Assembly: GCF_035492835.1 (NCBI RefSeq)
Contig: NZ_DATJIY010000160.1
Coordinates: 1 to 64,000, forward strand
Length of the DNA stretch: 64,000 nucleotides
Reading direction: 5' to 3'
DNA from: Dinghuibacter sp035492835
GTDB taxonomy: Bacteria; Bacteroidota; Bacteroidia; Chitinophagales; Chitinophagaceae
Shown here in pieces: positions 7,902 to 15,040 of the stretch (its first letter is position 1; every line of letters begins with the position of its first letter). The translations under genes were made by a program, and so were the position numbers. The notes beneath the pieces are model-generated. The model made no database searches. It saw nothing but the letters and a program-made list of their open reading frames with translations, and was not told where the DNA came from.

Positions 7902-8117
7902 TCAGTTTAGCCGGAACTTCAGGCTGCTATATACCACCGAAAAGACTGCCATACGGGACCAGTCTTTCCAGGAAGATAGCTTTGCCTCTGTCGGGACAAA
8001 ATTAAATATGCGGGTATCTTCGTCCCAAGTTACTTCCGGATCATACCAGAGGGTCGGGGCATCACTTCCTTGTCCGCAATGAATATTTTGAAATCCATCG
8101 GAGTCTGGTGAATTGGC
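7902..8117 (-). pseudogene. Start-less ORF fragment downstream of SMR gene
   Basis: An open frame of 71 codons bounded upstream by a stop (8118-8120) and lacking an ATG near its beginning. Its translation looks like real protein: GSDAPTLWYDPEVTWDEDTR followed by FNFVPTEAKLSSWKDW. I do not recognise the family. The missing 5' part, with only 25 nt to the SMR stop, points to a truncated C-terminal fragment. Confidence 0.4.
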
Positions 8118-8145
8118 TTAAAGCTACCTTTTAACCCGCATAAGG

Positions 8146-8469
8146 TCATTTAATCGTCACCATAACGATACCTATTATTATTACGGCTACGCCAAAATAG
8201 TTCGTCCAATTTATGCTTTCCTGAAAGAGGAGCAGGGAAGCGACCATTATTAAGGCGATACTCCCGCCACAGAAAACGGAGTACGCGACCGTCAGCCCGA
8301 GACCTTTTAGCGCCAAGGTGAACAAGAATGTCGTTACCCCGGCCAGAATGATACCGAGGGAAAATTGCCCGAGCCACACCATATTAAAGGGCTTGCCGGA
8401 GACTGACTTCAAAATACAGTAGGAGACGACGTTGACGAAAATGGCAGAAATCAAAAGCAAGAACTTCAT
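8146..8469 (-). CDS. SMR-like small membrane transporter homologue
   Basis: A 107-residue protein with four hydrophobic helices and the size and layout of the small multidrug resistance family. Alignment to EmrE by eye puts its AIFVNVVSYCILK opposite AILAEVIGTTLMK. The essential membrane glutamate (EmrE Glu14) is therefore replaced by Asn13, and the Trp63 region reads FCGGS. It is unlikely to be a proton-coupled drug exporter of the classical type. It may be a DMT-superfamily lipid-carrier or half-transporter (as ArnE/F-like proteins also lack the Glu). Single gene. Confidence 0.72.
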   Translation of the reverse strand: MKFLLLISAIFVNVVSYCILKSVSGKPFNMVWLGQFSLGIILAGVTTFLFTLALKGLGLTVAYSVFCGGSIALIMVASLLLFQESINWTNYFGVAVIIIGIVMVTIK

Positions 8470-8527
8470 CCGCTGTGTCTAATTTTGATTTTTAAGAAAC
8501 ATGGGGTAAATGTAGTGCACAGCTGGT

Positions 8528-9364
8528 TCATTTAGGAACCGTCAGCGATGTAGATTTATGCTCATTGCGGGAACCGGCTGTTGAATTGGCTAAACCTGGA
8601 GACTGCTTTTCTATTGCGTGCCTTGTTTTAAACAGTAGTACCAGATACGCCGCACTGATGGCTGCGGCAAAGTGTTTCAAGGTGTGGCCGCTTATGACTA
8701 TAATCCAATCGTAAATCTTCGCGTCCAGGGCCTCGAGACCTTTTGCCACCCCATACCAAACCACTACCCAAATCAGGTTGCCCAAGCCCTGCATGTTATC
8801 CCACCGTCCGAAAAGGAGTAAGATTAAGGGAATGCCTACCATAGGGAAGAACTGTACCCACCAGTATAAGCGGAGGTCACCGGCTCCGAGAGCTTCAGTA
8901 TGATTCCACCAAAGGACACTACCGATCCCCAATATCACCAGCGGGGCCAGTACCCCCGCCGCGGCTTTTGGATTGATCCATTCTCCTACGGTTGCCACCA
9001 GCGCCGACATGAAGACTATTGTCTGGGGCATGCGGTCCCAGATCAACCGGTCATTCGACGGCGCCCAATGGTAATAGGCAGATCCTATTCCTGTAAGGAA
9101 TATCCCGAAGAACATTACTGCATAAATGGCCCATATGCCGTCGACCGGTCGCCTTTTTCCCAGCACGATAAACCCCCATATCCCGACCGCCAAAAAAGGT
9201 AGGTTGCTTAAGACGTTTCCGAAATTTTTAATACCCAGCCATCCCCGGGTATCTACAAAATGGTGAAAGGCGGGGTCCTGTCCATTTTTCGGACTGATGG
9301 CGGTTATCAGCGCCGAAACCAAAACCACGCTTAGCAGAATAGATATTTTACCTTTTTTACTCAT
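8528..9364 (-). CDS. Ceramidase-like (CREST superfamily) membrane protein
   Basis: A polytopic protein of about 278 residues. GSAYYHWAPSNDRLIWDRMP and SGHTLKHFAAA carry the Ser/His/Asp pattern of the alkaline ceramidase/CREST superfamily, whose members are Zn-dependent membrane hydrolases with roughly seven helices. I chose the ATG giving MSKKGKIS, which starts just before the first helix. A start 42 nt upstream is possible. In a sphingolipid-making Bacteroidota a ceramidase-type role is plausible, but only the fold is supported. Confidence 0.75.
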   Translation of the reverse strand: MSKKGKISILLSVVLVSALITAISPKNGQDPAFHHFVDTRGWLGIKNFGNVLSNLPFLAVGIWGFIVLGKRRPVDGIWAIYAVMFFGIFLTGIGSAYYHWAPSNDRLIWDRMPQTIVFMSALVATVGEWINPKAAAGVLAPLVILGIGSVLWWNHTEALGAGDLRLYWWVQFFPMVGIPLILLLFGRWDNMQGLGNLIWVVVWYGVAKGLEALDAKIYDWIIVISGHTLKHFAAAISAAYLVLLFKTRHAIEKQSPGLANSTAGSRNEHKSTSLTVPK

Positions 9365-9471
9365 ATAAAAGTTATCTAGTTGGGAGGAAACCAACCGAGG
9401 AGTCACCGGCGATACTGACGGTATTCTTACACCCGGAATTCGATTTTATCTCTATATTACACGGATCATCC

Positions 9472-10140
9472 TTGCCTAAAACCAATCTTCGCTGCCCGGC
9501 AGCAAAACCCCAAATGCCTGTGATGATCAAAATTTTCCCGGTGATGGACAATTTTTTCGGTTTTGTTGATAGTGTCTACCCGATAAGCGGCGACTGCAAA
9601 AAATACCTGGGGTCTGTTATCAGAAACAAGGTGATCGAAAAAAGAGAGTACATCCTTCGCGAAGGGGAAATTTGCAACAAGATCGGGTTTATCGAGTCTG
9701 GATGCCTTAAATCCTATTCGACCAAAGGGGAGCGCGACAGCAATATCTGGTTCTGGTTTACCGGGGATGTCTTTACCTCAACCACCAGCTTTTTCGAACA
9801 AGAGCCGTCCAGAAATTTCATACAGGCTGTCACCCGAACCAAGTTTTGGTATCTTACCCACGATAGCCTTGAATACGCCTATAAAAACTATCCTGAAACC
9901 AATGTGGTCGCCCGGATTCTCTTGCAGAAATATTACGCGATGGAGGTAAAGCGAATAGAGCTGCTGAAAGGCACAGCCGCCCTCGATCGATATAAATTTC
10001 TGGTAGAAAGACATCCGGAGATCCTCGAGAACCTGAACAGTACTGAAATAGCCTCCTATCTTGATATATCCAAATTCCGACTCAGCCAAATACGCCATGA
10101 ACTCAGCAGGGTTATTCCTTCCGCCCACAATATGGGGTAA
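9472..10140 (+). CDS. Crp/Fnr-family transcriptional regulator
   Basis: A 222-residue protein with a cyclic-nucleotide-binding-type beta-barrel (about 50-130: REYILREGEICNKIGFIESG, then WFWFTGDVFTSTTSFFEQEP) and a C-terminal helix-turn-helix (LNSTEIASYLDISKFRLSQIRHEL). The Arg needed for cAMP binding is not evident, and the four Fe-S cysteines of Fnr are absent. This is the usual state for Bacteroidota members. The true start may be Met18 or Met25 (9523 or 9544), because the first 24 residues are not conserved-looking. It is divergent from the ceramidase-like gene, which may be its target. Confidence 0.85.
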   Translation: MPKTNLRCPAAKPQMPVMIKIFPVMDNFFGFVDSVYPISGDCKKYLGSVIRNKVIEKREYILREGEICNKIGFIESGCLKSYSTKGERDSNIWFWFTGDVFTSTTSFFEQEPSRNFIQAVTRTKFWYLTHDSLEYAYKNYPETNVVARILLQKYYAMEVKRIELLKGTAALDRYKFLVERHPEILENLNSTEIASYLDISKFRLSQIRHELSRVIPSAHNMG

Positions 10141-10232
10141 TTAAAATCTCAAATAGTTGCAATAGCTAAACTTTTACCTTGAACGACGGAGCTAGTTTAC
10201 AGCCAAAATCACCAAAACCTCAAAAGTTTGTT

Positions 10233-10704
10233 ATGAATATGGCTCGTATGCTCAACCTCCGGATCCTTTACGTTCCAACCTTCACCACCGTGGATCTTCA
10301 GCATTTTCGGATGGCGCTGCATAAATCCCCCGATTGGTCGAGGGCCTATGTGGACAATCTGGGTGCATTCGGAAAGACGGAATACACATTGCGAAGTCAT
10401 TACAAAGACACCTGATCTCGCGTACGTACAAAACTCGTCGTCAAAAAAATTCTTTTCGGGTAATGTGACCGTTGAGGATTGGGCGGGAAATTTTATAAAA
10501 GGTTATAACTATATAAATGGCGCGATTCAACGGAGCGGTTTTACGGTCATCCAAGGGGAGGCGCTTGTAATTGATAAGAAAATTAATTGTAATGGCGTCA
10601 ATGAAAACCAGAGGAATATTCCGCAAGTTGATTCGCGTTGTCGTTGTCTGTATTGTAAGTGTTATTGTATTGGTAAACGTAATCCCATACCTTTCGGCAT
10701 TTAA
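10233..10704 (+). pseudogene. Frameshifted hypothetical gene
   Basis: Two overlapping plus-strand frames read as one broken protein. The first gives DWSRAYVDNLGAFGKTEYTL and ends at a stop at 10413-10415. The second continues with PDLAYVQNSSSKKFFSG and VEDWAGNFIKGYNYINGAI. The switch lies near 10400-10412. The second frame then runs on through a region that makes no protein sense and overlaps the start of the next gene. Family not recognised. The calls are from frame continuity only. Confidence 0.45.
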
Positions 10705-10951
10705 TGTCTATTGGTATTGCAATAGAGATGCATCATTTCAATTTGAAGAAATTCCCGCAAAGGGACGTGGGCTCAAATTGATGGAGACCGATTGGAAAGA
10801 GTTTAAGGACAGTACCCATAGGGATACTTTTCTTTATAGGACCTTTACCATACAGCCATTGCATTTTTGGATGTGGAGAAGTTATCTGTTCAATAGACGA
10901 TACACATACCCGTATCTCGAAGATACAGCGGTAACAAACCAGTTCAATTAA
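10601..10951 (+). CDS. Small membrane-anchored hypothetical protein
   Basis: A 116-residue protein with one N-terminal helix (about 8-31) and a soluble, aromatic-rich C-terminal part (DWKEFKDSTHRDTFLYRTFT, then RRYTYPYLEDT). I do not recognise it. I chose the ATG giving MKTRGIFRK, close to the helix. ATGs at 10571 and 10592 are alternatives. Base composition is clearly more AT-rich than in the neighbouring regions. The neighbours on both sides look broken, so this may be the surviving member of a small orphan-gene cluster. Confidence 0.5.
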   Translation: MKTRGIFRKLIRVVVVCIVSVIVLVNVIPYLSAFNVYWYCNRDASFQFEEIPAKGRGLKLMETDWKEFKDSTHRDTFLYRTFTIQPLHFWMWRSYLFNRRYTYPYLEDTAVTNQFN

Positions 10952-10961
10952 ACTTACGTTC

Positions 10962-11190
10962 ATGCATTTAACAATTAAAAAAACGATGCGACTCTTTTTG
11001 ATTGTATTGTTTGTTGGTTTAGAAACCGGATAAATGGTCCTATTGGCAAGGATATTATTTGTGTTCCGCGGAGTTTCCGGACAGCGGAAGGGTAGTGTTT
11101 ATGGTTAGTCGATTTGGCGGGTTTTTTTATGATGTAAAGCATAAACAATATTATTCTGTGCCCGAAGAAATAAGTTCAAGTATCAAGTAA
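10962..11190 (+). pseudogene. Frameshifted small exported protein gene
   Basis: An ATG at 10962 opens a signal-peptide-like start (MRLFLIVLFVGL) that ends at a stop at 11031-11033. The frame shifted by one base continues KPDKWSYWQGYYLCSAEF and VVFMVSRFGGFFYDVKHKQY to a stop at 11188-11190. Together they look like one protein of about 75 residues with a single frameshift near 11020-11031. Function unknown. Confidence 0.45.
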
Positions 11191-11312
11191 CAATGCGGAC
11201 GTTTTGCTGATGCTCTGATCCCCCCCAGACACCCCCCAAAAAAGGATGAAGCCGGATGTAATCGGATGATCGAATAAATGCGTTGATGACGGCGTTTGTG
11301 GTGGGAAAAATG

Positions 11313-11342
11313 AAAAGAGCGCCGTGTTAGACGCTCTTTTTC
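11313..11342 (-). terminator. Intrinsic terminator of tRNA-Lys
   Basis: AAAAGAGCG-10 nt-CGCTCTTTT forms a 9-bp stem. It has a T-run on either strand, so it can end transcription in both directions. It lies about 40 nt downstream of the tRNA-Lys gene in the tRNA's direction. Confidence 0.8.
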
Positions 11343-11358
11343 CTTAAAATTTCCCTTT

Positions 11359-11376
11359 AGTGATCCCGCTGGGACT
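11359..11376. repeat. Partial direct copy of the tRNA-Lys 3' end
   Basis: This 18-bp stretch repeats positions 11381-11398 (the acceptor and T-stem 3' part of the tRNA gene) with one mismatch. The two copies are 22 nt apart from start to start. Such a copy can be the scar of an integrase attachment site or of a small slippage duplication. No integrase gene is nearby. Confidence 0.6.
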
Positions 11377-11382
11377 TTAAAG

Positions 11383-11455
11383 TGATCCGGCTGGGACTCG
11401 AACCCAGGACCCATACATTAAAAGTGTATTGCTCTACCAACTGAGCTACCAGATC
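11383..11455 (-). tRNA. tRNA-Lys (UUU)
   Basis: On the minus strand the gene starts GATCTGG and ends CCGGATCA, which pair as a 7-bp acceptor stem with one T-G pair and discriminator A. It has AGCTCAGTTGGTAGAGC as D arm, CTTTTAA as anticodon loop (anticodon TTT) and GGTTCGAACCC as T arm. It is 73 nt long with no CCA encoded. The anticodon reads AAA/AAG codons. Confidence 0.96.
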
Positions 11456-11464
11456 TACACCCAC

Positions 11465-11485
11465 AAAAGCAGTGGCCTGCTTTTT
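11465..11485. terminator. Hairpin with T-run upstream of tRNA-Lys
   Basis: AAAAGCAG-TGGC-CTGCTTTT is a perfect 8-bp stem followed by another T on the plus strand. It lies just upstream of the tRNA in its direction of transcription. It may insulate the tRNA from the divergent SDR gene. Confidence 0.5.
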
Positions 11486-11588
11486 GGGAGTGCAAAAATA
11501 GCTGAAAATCTTCTCAGTGCAAATTTTTTTAAAGGGTATTTCCGGGGCGGTGGCGTTTTTTGTAACGGCGGAACCCGCGGACAACGCC

Positions 11589-11596
11589 TATTTTTG
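11589..11596 (+). promoter_or_regulatory. Bacteroidota -7 box of the SDR/SAM-hydrolase operon
   Basis: TATTTTTG matches the TAnnTTTG -7 consensus of Bacteroidota exactly and lies 23 nt before the SDR start codon. I see no good -33 TTG at the usual distance of about 19 nt. Confidence 0.5.
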
Positions 11597-11619
11597 CAGT
11601 TCGGGAAAAATGTTGGCTT

Positions 11620-12426
11620 ATGGATGATTTTCAAGGTAAAAGGGTGATGGTTACCGGGGGGAGCGATGGGATAGGGCGGGCGCTGGTGGAGCGTTTCCTG
11701 GACGCGGGGGCCAAGGTGGCGACCTGCGGGCGGAGCGCGGACAAGCTATACCAGTTAAGGGTCAGGCACAGCAACCATGCGTTATATACGCAGGTGGTGG
11801 ACGTCCGGAAGGAGGAGGATTGCAGGAACTTCGTAAACGCCGCGCTACAGGAATTCGGCGGGATCGACGTCCTGGTGAACAATGCGGGGATTTCGATGCG
11901 GGCGATGGTGCAGGATACGTCCCTGGAGACCCTGCGGACGGTGATGGATGTGAATTTCTGGGGGACGGTCTATTGTACGAAATTTGCGCTGGACAGCATT
12001 ATACGGAGCAAAGGTGTGATCGTGGGCGTATCGTCCATCGCGGGATACCGGGGATTGCCGGGGCGGAGCGGGTATTCGGCCAGCAAGTTCGCGGTGAACG
12101 GGTGGCTGGAGGCGCTGAGGACCGAGCTACTCGAAACGGGCGTACACGTGATGTGGGTTTGTCCCGGGTTTACGACATCGAATATCCGGAACGTGGCGCT
12201 GAACGACAAGGGCGCGCCCCAGGGTGAGTCGCCGCTGGAGGAAGGCAAGCTGATGAGTGCGGACGAATGTGCAAAGCACATAATCAAGGCCGTAAAGAAC
12301 CGAAGGCGCTCCCTGGTCATGACCTTCCAGGGCAATGAAACCGTGTGGCTGAACAAGCTGCTCCCCGGCCTGGCCGACAAGCTGGTTCGGAAATTCTTCT
12401 ACAAAAACGGAGAGCTCGTTAAATAG
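11620..12426 (+). CDS. SDR-family NAD(P)-dependent oxidoreductase
   Basis: A classical short-chain dehydrogenase of 268 residues. The cofactor motif TGGSDGIGRA is at about 10-19, NNAG at about 86-89, the catalytic Ser in VSSIAGY and the YSASK Tyr/Lys pair at about 152-156. The N-terminal GGSDGIG and the lack of an acidic residue after strand 2 (CGRSADK) favour NADP(H). Its substrate is unknown. It ends 4 nt before the SAM hydrolase gene, so the two are co-transcribed. Confidence 0.93.
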   Translation: MDDFQGKRVMVTGGSDGIGRALVERFLDAGAKVATCGRSADKLYQLRVRHSNHALYTQVVDVRKEEDCRNFVNAALQEFGGIDVLVNNAGISMRAMVQDTSLETLRTVMDVNFWGTVYCTKFALDSIIRSKGVIVGVSSIAGYRGLPGRSGYSASKFAVNGWLEALRTELLETGVHVMWVCPGFTTSNIRNVALNDKGAPQGESPLEEGKLMSADECAKHIIKAVKNRRRSLVMTFQGNETVWLNKLLPGLADKLVRKFFYKNGELVK

Positions 12427-12430
12427 GCCG

Positions 12431-13258
12431 ATGGCGCTAATCACCCTCACATCCGATATTGGACACCAGGACTACCTCGTGGGCGCCGTAAAGGGGCAGC
12501 TGCTGGGCATGGACCAGGGTTTTCAGCTGGTGGATGTGACGCACGCGCTGTCGCCCTTCAACTACCCGCAGGCAGCCTATGTCTGCCGGGGAGCGTTCAA
12601 ACAGTTTCCGCCGGGGACGTTTCACCTCATCCTGGTGAACCTGTTCGACGAGAAACCGGAGCACCTGCTGCTGGTGCGGCACCATGGGCACTATTTCCTC
12701 ATTGCGGACAACGGGTTGATCACGATGATCCTCGAAGAGGTCCCGGAGCTCGTGGTGGCGTTACCGTTACCCCGGGGGGCGCTTAGGAATACGCTTTTAT
12801 TCACCCAGGTTTTTGGCAGGGCCATACAAGGGATCCAAAAGGGGAGGCGTCCGGAAGAGCTCGGTGACGCCGGGGTCTCGATCCACGTCAAGAACCCGCT
12901 CAGACCGCAACTGGGCAACAACTGGATGGAAGGGCAAGTGATCTTTATCGACCACTTCGAAAATGTCATAGTGAACATCAGCCGCGAGGAGTTCGAGGAA
13001 CAGCGGAAGGGACGGAGTTTCAAGATCGTTTTCAAACGGGACGAGGTGATCGACAAGATCAGTGAAACATACGCCGACGCTGGCGAGGGCGAGAAGCTGG
13101 CGCTGTTCAATGCGGCGGGTTACCTGGAGATCGCCATCAACAAGGGGAATGCCGCGGGTTTGCTGGGTTTGCAGGGTTTTGCCGAAAAAAGTAATCCTGG
13201 GAATACCTACCTGGCTAACAGGTTGTTTTATCAGACCGTTAGGATTTATTTTGAATAA
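12431..13258 (+). CDS. SAM hydrolase/SAM-dependent halogenase family (DUF62)
   Basis: A 275-residue protein of the S-adenosyl-L-methionine hydroxide adenosyltransferase family. It begins LITLTSDIGHQDYLVGAVKG, with Asp and His of the SAM/water site. It then has DVTHALSPFNYPQAAY and, in the C-terminal domain, IDHFENVIVNI. Members hydrolyse SAM to adenosine and methionine; halogenases use an extra loop. The usual DxFGN reads DHFEN here, a small deviation. Cytoplasmic, second gene of the SDR operon. Confidence 0.9.
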   Translation: MALITLTSDIGHQDYLVGAVKGQLLGMDQGFQLVDVTHALSPFNYPQAAYVCRGAFKQFPPGTFHLILVNLFDEKPEHLLLVRHHGHYFLIADNGLITMILEEVPELVVALPLPRGALRNTLLFTQVFGRAIQGIQKGRRPEELGDAGVSIHVKNPLRPQLGNNWMEGQVIFIDHFENVIVNISREEFEEQRKGRSFKIVFKRDEVIDKISETYADAGEGEKLALFNAAGYLEIAINKGNAAGLLGLQGFAEKSNPGNTYLANRLFYQTVRIYFE

Positions 13259-13298
13259 AGTCCTGTTTTTTAACTAAATTTATAGGACTTCTCGATCC

Positions 13299-14132
13299 AT
13301 GAAAACGACGCTTTATAGTGCGATTGTGCTGCTGTTGACGCTCGCTTCCTGTACCAGGGAGAACGGACTCATCAAGGATGGCAACCCGTCGAAAGACACC
13401 ACTACGACGACCCCGCCCGCAGACTCCACCTATACTGGCGCCGTTACCAATAACTATCAGCCCGACTCCAGCGGATCGACCTGGACCTACCAGGTAAGAC
13501 AAGTCTTCAATTTCTCCCAGTCCACCATCGGTCAATTGTATCCCCAGGATGCATCCCTTTTCGGCGCCTTCGACGTCGACACTACCATCGTTTATCACAT
13601 AGCCGCCCTGGGTTTGACGAACAAGGTGGGGACCCTGACGTATAAGGACTATTCCAACGACTATGGCGGGGGGATCTTCAATCCCAAGATAGCGCAGAGC
13701 GGGTCGGCCTACGTTGGTGTAGACGAGGTATGGGAGCTGGTCTGGCCGGGGGGCTCGTTTGGCGGTTTTTCCCTCAACGACGATACTTTAACATATCTTA
13801 AAGACCAGCCGGTGGGGACGTCCTGGAAGGATACCACGATCGTGCGGGACGCGTACGGATCGCTGGACACCACGGTCTACGCGTTTTCCGTGAAGGCGGC
13901 CGGGGTTACCCGCGCCGTAAATGGCATCAACTATCCTAACGTTATACAAATCGAGTCTACCTCTTTACCCAGCGCGCTAACGAGCTATGCCGTTCTTCTC
14001 AGTGGAGTGAACCTGACCACGACCACGGAGTATTATTATGCGAAGAACGTCGGTTTGATCGAAGAAGACCTGAGCGCGTATTTTTTTGGGATATCCGTGA
14101 CCGCGATCCTGTTGCATTCCAATATTCGATAA
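13299..14132 (+). CDS. Lipoprotein, tandem paralogue 1
   Basis: A 277-residue exported protein. The signal peptide ends in a lipobox-like TLASC (Cys at about 18), then a Thr/Pro-rich spacer follows. The body contains YQPDSSGSTWTYQV and DQPVGTSWKDT and ends LSAYFFGISVTAILL. It is a paralogue of the next gene: both share YQP-(D/M)-x-x-G-S-(S/T)-W near the N-terminus, the LKD-x-x-x-GT-(S/T)-W block and a VGLIE block near the C-terminus. Function unknown; probably attached to the outer membrane. Confidence 0.85.
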   Translation: MKTTLYSAIVLLLTLASCTRENGLIKDGNPSKDTTTTTPPADSTYTGAVTNNYQPDSSGSTWTYQVRQVFNFSQSTIGQLYPQDASLFGAFDVDTTIVYHIAALGLTNKVGTLTYKDYSNDYGGGIFNPKIAQSGSAYVGVDEVWELVWPGGSFGGFSLNDDTLTYLKDQPVGTSWKDTTIVRDAYGSLDTTVYAFSVKAAGVTRAVNGINYPNVIQIESTSLPSALTSYAVLLSGVNLTTTTEYYYAKNVGLIEEDLSAYFFGISVTAILLHSNIR

Positions 14133-14204
14133 ACCATATAACCTTCAATCATGAAACCGAGTCCCCGAGGTTCCATCCGTCCGTTAAAAATCAATTATCT
14201 GCGG

Positions 14205-14963
14205 ATGAAAGCCTTTTACGTTGTCTTATGTGCGACCGGCATATTCCTGGCCGGCTGCAAAAAATCATCCACGCCCGGCGCCAGCCAGTCCCTCGCAAGC
14301 TATCAACCCATGGACGCCGGCAGCTCCTGGAGCTACAAGGTAACCGAGACCCTGAACCCTTCCAGCTCCCTGCTGCTGCAAGCGGCGGAAGTCCAGTTGG
14401 GATATTCCATCCCTTCCATCGATACCAGCTGGAGCATCAGCGCGACGCTGGCTTCCACCGACACGGTCATAAACAATATGAACTATTCCGTCCTCGTCGG
14501 CGGACAAGGCGGCCTGGGAAATGTTTATTTCAACAAGACCGATAGCAATTATTATGGCATCGGTATCATTCCCGCGATCAGCCTGTCAGGGGTTGGATCC
14601 CTGGTGGCCGAGGAGCCGATCCTGTACCTGAAAGACACCCTGGCGGGCACGACCTGGACGCAAACCGAAATCGACTCGTACCTGCAGGACACGACGTACT
14701 ACACGATCGCCATCAAAACCACCGGCGGCTCCTGGACCGTAAACGGCAAGACTTTTACGAATGTAACGCACGAGACCGTTAGTGCGTTACCGGGTAATAT
14801 TTCCGCACTGGCAGCCCAGGCGGGGATCCCGTCCTCCATCAACCTGGCTATCGTGGGAGACTATTATTTTGCGCGTGGGGTGGGGCTGATCGAGGTGAAT
14901 ATCAACGCGTCGCTGTACGGCTTCAGTTACGACGAGCAGCTTATTTCCTACGACATCAAATAA
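14205..14963 (+). CDS. Lipoprotein, tandem paralogue 2
   Basis: About 252 residues starting MKAFYVVLCATG with lipobox LAGC (Cys at about 18). I preferred this ATG over the one at 14151 because it places the hydrophobic signal core immediately after the start. Blocks YQPMDAGSSWSYKV, LKDTLAGTTWTQ and ARGVGLIEVN match the upstream lipoprotein, so the pair arose by tandem duplication. Exported; function unknown. Confidence 0.85.
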   Translation: MKAFYVVLCATGIFLAGCKKSSTPGASQSLASYQPMDAGSSWSYKVTETLNPSSSLLLQAAEVQLGYSIPSIDTSWSISATLASTDTVINNMNYSVLVGGQGGLGNVYFNKTDSNYYGIGIIPAISLSGVGSLVAEEPILYLKDTLAGTTWTQTEIDSYLQDTTYYTIAIKTTGGSWTVNGKTFTNVTHETVSALPGNISALAAQAGIPSSINLAIVGDYYFARGVGLIEVNINASLYGFSYDEQLISYDIK

Positions 14964-14986
14964 CGCTGCGCAAAACCGGGACCGCC

Positions 14987-15003
14987 CGCGCCGTAGTGGC
15001 GCG
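14987..15003. terminator. GC hairpin between convergent genes
   Basis: CGCGCC-GTAGT-GGCGCG is a perfect 6-bp stem between the lipoprotein stop and the plsX stop. There is no T-run, so termination strength is uncertain. It could serve both convergent transcripts. Confidence 0.4.
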
Positions 15004-15010
15004 CGCAGAC

Positions 15011-15040
15011 CTAAGCGCTCAACGAGCTAAGCGCCCAACG
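15011..15040. repeat. Tandem duplication of the plsX 3' end
   Basis: CTAAGCGCTCAACG and CTAAGCGCCCAACG are two 14-bp copies with one mismatch, 16 nt apart. The second (15026-15039) covers the plsX stop codon and its last codons. The first lies just beyond the stop, so this is a small slippage duplication without coding effect. Confidence 0.65.
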
